Assembly (NCBI RefSeq): GCF_009469695.1
Contig: NZ_SSSR01000017.1
Coordinates: forward strand, 1 to 64,000
DNA from: Propionivibrio limicola
GTDB lineage: Bacteria > Pseudomonadota > Gammaproteobacteria > Burkholderiales > Rhodocyclaceae
Length of the DNA stretch: 64,000 nt
Direction of reading: 5' to 3'
Part shown: one piece after another, positions 57,499-64,000 of the stretch
Layout of the letters: the number at the start of each line of letters is the position of its first letter
How positions within the stretch are numbered: position 1 is the first letter of the stretch
Program-made: the position numbers and the translations under genes
Notes under the pieces: generated by a model
The model's input: only the letters and a program-made list of their open reading frames with translations
Databases searched by the model: none
What the model was told of the DNA's origin: nothing

Positions 57499-58056
57499 TT
57501 ACTTGACGCGTGCGCGATATTCGTCGGTACGCGTGTCGATCTCGATCTTGTCGCCGATTTCAACGAATGCCGGGACCGGCAGCTCGAAACCGGTCGTAAT
57601 GCGGGCCGGCTTCATGACCTTGCCCGACGTGTCGCCCTTGACGGCCGGTTCGGTGTAGGTGACTTCACGAACCAGCATGGTTGGCAGTTCAACCGAGATG
57701 GCCTTGTCGTTGTAGAAAACGACTTCGCACGGCATGGCCTCTTCGAGGTACTTGAGTGCATCTTCCATGTACTCGGCTTCGATTTCGTATTGGTTGTAAT
57801 CGGTATCCATGAAGACGTACATCGGATCGGCAAAGTAGGAATAGGTCACTTCCTTGCGGTCCAGTTGTACGGTGTCGAATTTGTCGTCGGCACGATAAAC
57901 GGTTTCCGTTCCGGTGCCGGTCAACAGGTTCTTCATCTTCATCTTGACGACCGAGGCGTTGCGGCCGGATTTGCTGAATTCAGCCTTCATGACGACCATC
58001 GGGTCGTTGCCAACCATAAACACGTTGCCTACGCGAAGTTCTTGTGCGGTTTTCAT
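57499..58056 (-). CDS. efp: elongation factor P (arginine type)
   Basis: A 185-residue three-domain protein of normal length. The modified loop reads SKSGRNAS with Arg32 at the tip, where E. coli EF-P has Lys34; Arg is the site of rhamnosylation by EarP in Neisseria, Pseudomonas and Shewanella. The next gene upstream is earP, which confirms the type. EF-P rescues ribosomes stalled at proline runs. It follows earP by 47 bases on the same strand. Confidence 0.97.
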   Translation of the reverse strand: MKTAQELRVGNVFMVGNDPMVVMKAEFSKSGRNASVVKMKMKNLLTGTGTETVYRADDKFDTVQLDRKEVTYSYFADPMYVFMDTDYNQYEIEAEYMEDALKYLEEAMPCEVVFYNDKAISVELPTMLVREVTYTEPAVKGDTSGKVMKPARITTGFELPVPAFVEIGDKIEIDTRTDEYRARVK

Positions 58057-58103
58057 AATCTAAGTTCGTTCCGGGGGTTATCGGGTAAAAATTTAGCCGC
58101 GGA

Positions 58104-59276
58104 TTATAACTTGGATCGGCAAAATTGCACCAGCCGACCGCATAAATCTTGCTGTTTTGACAGCGATTTTTCCCACGTATGGGCATGGCGCCTCAGCGTT
58201 GGGAGCATATTTGCAAATGTTTCCCAGAAATGTGGCGTAATCGTGGATGCGCCAGGGGCATTGTTCCATGCAACGAAGAACTGTCGCATCACGCCGGTTT
58301 CCTCCTCGGGCAAGCCATCGCAATAACGGTTCAGAAACGCCTCCAGTTTGGCAATGTGTGCGTTGTCGTCCTGCGGGTAAATCTGCCACAACATCGGTTT
58401 TGCGGCCCATTGCGCCCGCACGAAGGAATCTTCGCCACGCACAAAGTTGATATCGCAGGACCAGAGCAGTTTGTCGTAGTCCGGTTGCGGAATGAACGGA
58501 ATCGGGCAGAGTTCCAGCCGGCCTTTGCGCACGGATGAGCCGATCTGCAGTGGCTCCCCGATGAAGGACTCGATGACCTTCTGATTGCGCGTGAGCGGAA
58601 CGAGGCATCGGACCGTGCGACTTCCCTCGGCCCACGCGGCGAGGAGGTCGCGGATCGCGGGGTTTTCATAGCTGAAAAGCGATATCTGCAAAGTGTTTTC
58701 ATTCGCGGGCGGCAGGCCGATTTCTGCCAGAAACCTTTCCTGTTCAACCGGCGATGCTTCAAAGACAGAGCGTTGTTCTGGCAAGCCGTGCTCACGCAGA
58801 AGTCCGCCGGTGGATTCGGTAAATCCCGGGAAGAAAAAATATTTCGTGAGCGGCAAGGTCGGATGGGGCGAGGGAAGGGCGTGGCATTCTTCGACCCACT
58901 CTTCGGCCGTCAAATAGTCGAAGTTGATCCAGATCGGCTTGGGGTACCGATGAGCCATGGCGGCTTCGAAGCGCTCGGGCAACCGGCAGGCGAAGGCTTC
59001 GATGACCACATCGCCGGGGATAACCGCGTCAAAATCCTTCGCCCACAGCCTGATCTCGATTCCCGCCGCGCATTGCTCCGTTTTGGCGGGGTCTATTTCC
59101 GGGCAAATCCGTTTAAAGGACGCCAGGTCGTCAACCCACAGCCTTACCGCGAAACCTTGCTCGGAGGCGAGTTGACGGGCGAGACGCCAGCAGACGCCAA
59201 TGTCACCGAAGTTGTCGATGACGTTGCAGAAAATGTCCCAGCGCGAAGGGGGCGGCAGAGAGGGCGATGTCGTCAT
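58104..59276 (-). CDS. earP: EF-P arginine rhamnosyltransferase EarP
   Basis: A 390-residue GT-B glycosyltransferase of the EarP (DUF2331) family: FCNVIDNFGDIGVCWRLARQL carries the conserved Asp21 and Asp25 region, and CDINFVRGEDSFVRAQWAAKPMLWQIYPQ carries the dTDP-rhamnose site with its Glu. It adds rhamnose from dTDP-L-rhamnose to Arg32 of EF-P. ATG 59276 is used; the frame runs to 59375 but would overlap the divergent uvrC start. Confidence 0.95.
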   Translation of the reverse strand: MTTSPSLPPPSRWDIFCNVIDNFGDIGVCWRLARQLASEQGFAVRLWVDDLASFKRICPEIDPAKTEQCAAGIEIRLWAKDFDAVIPGDVVIEAFACRLPERFEAAMAHRYPKPIWINFDYLTAEEWVEECHALPSPHPTLPLTKYFFFPGFTESTGGLLREHGLPEQRSVFEASPVEQERFLAEIGLPPANENTLQISLFSYENPAIRDLLAAWAEGSRTVRCLVPLTRNQKVIESFIGEPLQIGSSVRKGRLELCPIPFIPQPDYDKLLWSCDINFVRGEDSFVRAQWAAKPMLWQIYPQDDNAHIAKLEAFLNRYCDGLPEEETGVMRQFFVAWNNAPGASTITPHFWETFANMLPTLRRHAHTWEKSLSKQQDLCGRLVQFCRSKL

Positions 59277-59331
59277 GGGGAGGTCTGGACGCGTGATACC
59301 ATCAAGCGCCACATCGTAACGTCTCCCGCGC

Positions 59332-61149
59332 ATGGAAGAAACCTTCGACCCCAAAACACTGCTTGCCACGCTCACGGATTTGCCCGGCGTTTATCGCATG
59401 CTCGATGCTCAGGGGAACGTGCTCTATGTCGGCAAGGCAAAGAATCTGAAAAAGCGGGTGGCGTCCTATTTTCGGGAGAACCATCCGAGTCCGCGCATCG
59501 CGCTGATGGTCGCGCAAATCGCGAAGGTCGAAACGACGGTGACCCGTTCGGAAGCCGAAGCGTTGTTGCTCGAAAACAATCTGATCAAGAGCCTGGCGCC
59601 CCGCTACAACATCCTGTTTCGTGACGATAAGTCGTATCCCTACATCGTCATCACGCGCGATGCCTTTCCGCGGCTTGGCTTTTATCGCGGTTCGACCGAC
59701 CGCAAGGCGGACTATTTCGGGCCGTTTCCGTCCTCGACCGCCGTGCGCGAGAGCATTACGCTCTTGCAGCGGATGTTCCGGCTTCGCACCTGTGAAAATT
59801 CCGTCTTCAGCAACCGCTCGCGCCCCTGCCTGCTTTACCAGATCAAGCGCTGTTCCGGTCCCTGCGTCGATCTCGTCACGCCGGAGGCCTATGCGCAGGA
59901 CGTCCAGATGGCGTCGATGTTCCTGCTCGGTCGGCAACAGGAGGTCATCGGTCGTTTGACCGAGGCCATGGACAAGGCGGCGGCCGAACTTGCCTTCGAA
60001 CAGGCCGCCGTCTACCGCGATCAAATCCAGTCACTGCGCCGTGTGCAAGAAAAGCAGTACGTGGAAAGCAGTCGCGGCGAGGATGTCGATATCGTCGTCG
60101 TGGTCGAAGAAAACGGTCTTCTGTGCGTCAATCTGGCCATGGTGCGTGGTGGGTTGCATCTCGGCGACAAACCGCAGTTTCCGAGCAATGCCGTTGATAG
60201 TTCGCCCGCCGAAGTGCTGTCGGCGTTCCTCTTCCAGCATTACTTGAATCATCCGATCCCGTCGCGCATCTATTTGAATATGCCGCTGCCGGATAACGAC
60301 GTGGCCGAAGCACTGGCGGAATTGGCCAGCCGGCCGGTGCCAGTGGCCGAACCGCGTTTGACAACGCACAAGGTGTGGGTCGACATGGCCGTGCAGAACG
60401 CCAAACTGTCCATCGTGGCGCGGCGCAGCCTTCTGGCCCGACAGGAAACACGTCTTGAGGCGCTGCTGGAATTGTTGGCGCTGGAACTGGAAGAAGGGAG
60501 CGAGGCGCGTATTGAATGTTTCGACATCAGTCATACGCAGGGCGAGTCGACGGTGGCCTCGTGCGTCGTGTATCAGGGTAACGGTATGCGCAAGTCGGAA
60601 TATCGGCGCTTCAACATCAAGGACATTCAGCCCGGTGACGACTACGCGGCGATGCGGCAGGCCGTTTCGCGCCGTTATGAAAAAGTGTCGACGGGCGAAA
60701 GCGCCGCGCCGACGCTCATTCTGATCGATGGCGGCAAAGGGCAGGTCAATGCAGCGGCTTCGGCGCTCGAAGAACTGGGACTGGGGCATTTGCCGATGGT
60801 CGGCGTGGCAAAAGGCGAATTGCGCAAGCCGGGTCTTGAAGTTCTTGTTTTCGCCGACGGTCGCGAACCGTTACAATTACCGCCGGAACACCCCGCATTG
60901 CACCTGATTCAGGAAATTCGCGACGAAGCGCACCGTTTTGCCGTATCGGGTCACCGCATGCAACGCAGCAAAACGCGCAAGACATCGCGGCTCGATGAAA
61001 TCGCCGGGATTGGCCCCAAACGTCGCAAGGCACTGATTGCGCATTTTGGCGGGTTGCAAGGTATTGCCGGTGCGGGAATCGACCAATTGACTGCAGTTCC
61101 GGGCATCAGCCGGGAACTGGCCGAAAAAATTTACGCGGCTTTGCACTGA
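59332..61149 (+). CDS. uvrC: excinuclease ABC subunit C
   Basis: A 605-residue protein of normal length: GIY-YIG nuclease (LPGVYRMLDAQGNVLYVGKAKNLKKRVASYF), Cys-rich segment (RPCLLYQIKRCSGPC), UVR motif (AAAELAFEQAAVYRDQI), RNase H-like nuclease (ECFDISHTQGESTVAS, LILIDGGKGQVNAA) and a C-terminal helix-hairpin-helix pair (IAGIGPKRRKALIAHFGGLQGI). It makes both incisions in nucleotide excision repair. It overlaps pgsA by one base. Confidence 0.97.
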   Translation: MEETFDPKTLLATLTDLPGVYRMLDAQGNVLYVGKAKNLKKRVASYFRENHPSPRIALMVAQIAKVETTVTRSEAEALLLENNLIKSLAPRYNILFRDDKSYPYIVITRDAFPRLGFYRGSTDRKADYFGPFPSSTAVRESITLLQRMFRLRTCENSVFSNRSRPCLLYQIKRCSGPCVDLVTPEAYAQDVQMASMFLLGRQQEVIGRLTEAMDKAAAELAFEQAAVYRDQIQSLRRVQEKQYVESSRGEDVDIVVVVEENGLLCVNLAMVRGGLHLGDKPQFPSNAVDSSPAEVLSAFLFQHYLNHPIPSRIYLNMPLPDNDVAEALAELASRPVPVAEPRLTTHKVWVDMAVQNAKLSIVARRSLLARQETRLEALLELLALELEEGSEARIECFDISHTQGESTVASCVVYQGNGMRKSEYRRFNIKDIQPGDDYAAMRQAVSRRYEKVSTGESAAPTLILIDGGKGQVNAAASALEELGLGHLPMVGVAKGELRKPGLEVLVFADGREPLQLPPEHPALHLIQEIRDEAHRFAVSGHRMQRSKTRKTSRLDEIAGIGPKRRKALIAHFGGLQGIAGAGIDQLTAVPGISRELAEKIYAALH

Positions 61150-61718
61150 TGCCAACCAACATACCGATTTTCCTGACCTGGCTGCGGATCGTCGTGATCC
61201 CCTTGATGGTGGCGCTCTATTACGTGCCGGAGCATTGGTCGCTGATGGCGGTTCGCGATCTGTCTGCTACGCTGATTTTCATGGTGGCGGGCGCGACGGA
61301 CTGGCTTGACGGCTACCTCGCCCGCCGCTGGAACGAGACCTCTGCCTTCGGCGCGTTTCTCGATCCGGTGGCCGACAAACTGATGGTCGCCGCCGCTTTG
61401 ATCATATTGGTTCACCTCGGTCGGGTGGATGCGATTATCGCAATCATCATTATCGGACGCGAAATCACCATTTCCGCCTTGCGCGAATGGATGGCGCAGA
61501 TCGGCGCCCAGAAGAGCGTTGCCGTCTCCATGATTGGCAAAGTCAAGACGACAGCGCAAATGGCGGCGATTCCGCTGCTTCTCTACTACAAGCCGGTTTG
61601 GGGTTTTGATGTGCAGGAAATCGGAACGTGGCTCATCTACATTGCGGCCGCGTTAACTCTGTGGTCGATGGGCTACTACATGCGGATGGCTTGGCCGCAT
61701 CTGACCGCGCAGAAATAA
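61149..61718 (+). CDS. pgsA: CDP-diacylglycerol--glycerol-3-phosphate 3-phosphatidyltransferase
   Basis: A 189-residue membrane enzyme with the CDP-alcohol phosphotransferase motif DWLDGYLARRWNETSAFGAFLDPVADK (the D-DG-AR-G-D-D pattern) and about five helices. It makes phosphatidylglycerophosphate, precursor of PG and cardiolipin. The uvrC-pgsA order with overlap is widespread in proteobacteria. Confidence 0.95.
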   Translation: MPTNIPIFLTWLRIVVIPLMVALYYVPEHWSLMAVRDLSATLIFMVAGATDWLDGYLARRWNETSAFGAFLDPVADKLMVAAALIILVHLGRVDAIIAIIIIGREITISALREWMAQIGAQKSVAVSMIGKVKTTAQMAAIPLLLYYKPVWGFDVQEIGTWLIYIAAALTLWSMGYYMRMAWPHLTAQK

Positions 61719-61771
61719 CCCCGGAAAGACCTCGCGTTGTACGTTTGAAACAAATCGCAACGCGTTGTTTG

Positions 61772-62884
61772 TTATATATTTCCGTAGCCAGTAATCAGGG
61801 GCGGAATTCCATCGAGCGGAACGATTTTTTCAGCGGCACCAAGCTTGATCGCCTCCTTGGGCATGCCGAAGACAACGCAGCTTGATTCGTCTTCGGCAAC
61901 GGTCGAAGCACCGGCATCGAACATTTCCTTCAGCCCGCGCGCCCCGTCATCGCCCATGCCGGTCATGATGATGCCGAGGGCGTTTTTGCCGGCGGCTTGG
62001 GCCACGGAACGGAACAGCACATCGACCGACGGCTTGTGCCGGTTGACCAACGGCCCGTCCTTGACCTCCACGTAGTACTGAGCGCCACTCCGTTTCACCA
62101 GCATATGCTTGCCGCCCGGCGCAATCAGCGCGAGGCTCGGGCGTATCCGGTCGCCGTCCCTGCCTTCGCGCACCTCGATTTTGCACAGGCCATTCAACCG
62201 CTCGGCAAACATGGCCGTAAACCTTTCCGGCATGTGCTGGACGACAACGATGCCGGGGCATACAGCCGGAAGCCGGGTCAATACGGCTTCCAGCGCCTGG
62301 GTGCCTCCGGTTGACGTGCCGATGGCCACCAGCTTGTCGGTCGTCCCGAAGATTTTCGTTTCGCCGTGCGGCGCAGGAAGAATCACATCCGCCGAATTCT
62401 TCGGGCGATCAATCGTGACTGACGATGCCGTACTGGCTGGCCGTGGAGACAACGGGGCAGGCCGGTGCAGGGCCCGCAGATTGGCCTTGGCGGCTGCTTT
62501 TACGGCGGCGATGATGTCGTTCGAGGCATCCTCGAGAAACGATTTCAGGTCGAGCTTGGGCTTGGTGACGATGCTGACCGCTCCGGCCGCCAGGGCCTCG
62601 ATCGTTACCTGCGCGCCCCGTTCCGCCAGCGAGGAGCAAATGATGATCGGCGTCGGACGCTCTGCCATGACTTTCTTGAGGAACGTCAGGCCGTCCATGC
62701 GCGGCATTTCGATGTCGACGATCAGCACATCCGGCCACCGGGATTTCATCTTGTCGAGCGCGAATAGCGGGTCGTGTGCGGTGCCGATGACTTCGATTGA
62801 CGGATCGCGGGAAAGCGCCTGCGTTACCACTTGCCGGACAAGCGCGGAGTCGTCGACGACCATCACTTTGATTTTGTCGCTCAT
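61772..62884 (-). CDS. cheB: CheB-type response regulator methylesterase
   Basis: A 370-residue protein: receiver domain (1-125) with [11 protein letters not shown] and phospho-acceptor Asp57 in [12 protein letters not shown], a linker, and the methylesterase domain with Ser191 in [12 protein letters not shown], His217 in VVQHMPERF and Asp312/313 in [10 protein letters not shown], the catalytic triad. It removes methyl groups from chemoreceptor glutamates. No other chemotaxis gene is in view, so it may belong to a non-canonical or orphan pathway. Confidence 0.93.
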   Translation of the reverse strand: MSDKIKVMVVDDSALVRQVVTQALSRDPSIEVIGTAHDPLFALDKMKSRWPDVLIVDIEMPRMDGLTFLKKVMAERPTPIIICSSLAERGAQVTIEALAAGAVSIVTKPKLDLKSFLEDASNDIIAAVKAAAKANLRALHRPAPLSPRPASTASSVTIDRPKNSADVILPAPHGETKIFGTTDKLVAIGTSTGGTQALEAVLTRLPAVCPGIVVVQHMPERFTAMFAERLNGLCKIEVREGRDGDRIRPSLALIAPGGKHMLVKRSGAQYYVEVKDGPLVNRHKPSVDVLFRSVAQAAGKNALGIIMTGMGDDGARGLKEMFDAGASTVAEDESSCVVFGMPKEAIKLGAAEKIVPLDGIPPLITGYGNI

Positions 62885-62905
62885 TTCTTTTCTCCCTGCT
62901 TTTGT

Positions 62906-64000
62906 TCAGACAGCGACCGACTCTTCGGGGTTTTCCTCCGCCATCCGTTTCAATGTTACGTAATCGTTCTTGCCAGTACCGAGGAGGGGAATTTGTTTGA
63001 CCACGCGAATGATGCGCGGCACCGCCAATTCCGGGGCACCGGCCCGTTTTGCCGCGGCCAGTAATTGCTCGCGGCGCAGGTCGGGATCGGTGGTAAACAG
63101 CACCAGTGCCTCGCCCTTGCTTGCGTCGGGTCGCGTGGAGGCTGCGTGAATAAATACCGGTGCGGCATCCTTGGCGAGGCCTTCGACGACTTCGAGTGAA
63201 ATCATTTCCCCGGCGATTTTCGCGAAACGTTTCAGGCGGCCGCGGATGATCAGGTAGCCGTTGTCGTCGAATTCAACGATGTCTCCCGTCGCATACCAGC
63301 CAGGCTCCTTGGCCGACGGTGTCTGAATGACGCCGGGCCGATCGAACAGGAAATAGCCCTTCATCACATTCGGCCCCCTGACATGGAGGGCGCCGCCCTG
63401 GTCGATGCCGGGTACGGTTTCCAGTTCGTATTCGATGCCCGGCAGCAACTGCCCGACGGTGCCGGTCCGGCAGGCCATTGGCACGTTGACGGCGACGACG
63501 GGCGCGCATTCGGTCACGCCATAGCCTTCGAGAATGCGGATGCCGAACTTTTCGATCCACAGGTGTTGCACGTCGCTGGAAAGCTTTTCCGCACCAGCGA
63601 CGACGTAGCGCAGCCGCCCGAAATCGTAGGGATGGGCGTGTTTAGCGTAGTTGCCGAGAAATGTCGAGGTACCGAACAGTACAGTGCAATCGCGGTCGTA
63701 AACCACCTCGGGAATGACGCGGTAGTGCAGCGGATTCGGATAGAGAAAGACCTTGCAGCCGGAGACCAGGGGCAACAGAACGCCGCAGGTCAGGCCGAAC
63801 GAATGAAACAGCGGCAATGCCATCATGAACTTGTCGAGCGGCGTGAAGTCCGCCACAGAGCGAATCTGCGCAACGTTGGAGAGGAGCGACGAGTGCGAAT
63901 GCACGACGCCTTTGGGCTTGCCTTCGGAGCCCGAGGTGAAGATCACGATGGCTGCTTCGTCGGGCGTTTGCGGTAGGGCGGCACTGCGCGGAAAGAGGAG
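62906..64000 (-). CDS. acyl-ACP synthetase / AMP-binding ligase, partial
   Basis: The C-terminal 364 residues of an adenylate-forming enzyme; the gene continues past the right edge. [19 protein letters not shown] is the AMP-binding P-loop, then [37 protein letters not shown] and [40 protein letters not shown] with the hinge Asp and catalytic Lys region near GKNDYVTLK. The [10 protein letters not shown] and [11 protein letters not shown] pattern fits the Aas (2-acyl-GPE acyltransferase/acyl-ACP synthetase) C-terminal half. It lies 21 bases upstream of cheB on the same strand. Confidence 0.88.
   Translation of the reverse strand, partial: LLFPRSAALPQTPDEAAIVIFTSGSEGKPKGVVHSHSSLLSNVAQIRSVADFTPLDKFMMALPLFHSFGLTCGVLLPLVSGCKVFLYPNPLHYRVIPEVVYDRDCTVLFGTSTFLGNYAKHAHPYDFGRLRYVVAGAEKLSSDVQHLWIEKFGIRILEGYGVTECAPVVAVNVPMACRTGTVGQLLPGIEYELETVPGIDQGGALHVRGPNVMKGYFLFDRPGVIQTPSAKEPGWYATGDIVEFDDNGYLIIRGRLKRFAKIAGEMISLEVVEGLAKDAAPVFIHAASTRPDASKGEALVLFTTDPDLRREQLLAAAKRAGAPELAVPRIIRVVKQIPLLGTGKNDYVTLKRMAEENPEESVAV

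Overview
The window looks like a betaproteobacterial chromosome, most likely order Rhodocyclales (Dechloromonas/Azonexus/Azoarcus-like). This rests on gene order and family content (dnaX-ybaB-recR, sspA-sspB, thrS-infC-rpmI-rplT-pheS-pheT-ihfA-merR, earP-efp with an arginine-type EF-P, and small proteins resembling the betaproteobacterial DUF3567 and DUF3460 families). It is an inference from reading; no database search was possible.

Region 1 (1 to about 13.7 kb) is a defective P2-like prophage, cut by the left window edge. On the left is an early operon on the minus strand (two unknown proteins, a shortened primase/helicase, an Ogr-type zinc finger, a 193-aa unknown and a ribbon-helix-helix protein) divergent from an XRE repressor. 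Then comes a second immunity module laid out like P22 immI (mnt | arc-ant), with three palindromic operators. Accessory genes follow: an Excalibur-tagged thermonuclease, a small secreted protein and a hicAB toxin-antitoxin pair. The remaining structural genes are tail genes D, U and the 3' part of the tape measure T, joined head to head to the 3' part of terminase P, then portal Q. One deletion between P and T explains the loss of capsid, scaffold, small terminase, lysis, baseplate, sheath and tube genes. A P2-like cos sequence lies just past Q, followed by an AT-rich stretch with ten GGTAAY-type motifs, which I read as the right attachment region, next to dnaX.

Region 2 (13.8 to 27.6 kb) is host: dnaX-ybaB-recR; sspA-sspB; ybiB; a TerC and a CorC-like membrane protein; DUF2721; a purine permease; and a nitrogen-assimilation cluster (NarK-type nitrate transporter, a PP2C phosphatase/Ser-Thr kinase fusion, and a CbiX-like chelatase) behind a probable NtrC/sigma-54 promoter.

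Region 3 (27.6 to 41.4 kb) holds the translation cluster on the minus strand, with tRNA-Pro(GGG), tRNA-Val(GAC) and an infC gene starting at ATC. Then come alr, radA and an FtsX-type permease on the plus strand, and prmB on the minus strand.

Region 4 (41.4 to 51.4 kb) holds lysine-pathway genes dapC-dapD-dapE with pilU inserted, two EamA transporters, mtfA, and clpB behind a textbook sigma-32 promoter.

Region 5 (51.4 to 64 kb) holds a REP/BIME-like repeat, a 1717-residue exonuclease-RecQ-UvrD fusion, DUF3567 and DUF3460 proteins, efp with its arginine rhamnosyltransferase earP, uvrC-pgsA, a CheB-type methylesterase and a partial acyl-ACP synthetase running off the right edge.

The least ordinary items are the exonuclease-RecQ-UvrD fusion, the immI-like module with operators sharing the P22 Mnt core, the P/T deletion junction, and the GGTAAY motif array at the prophage edge.
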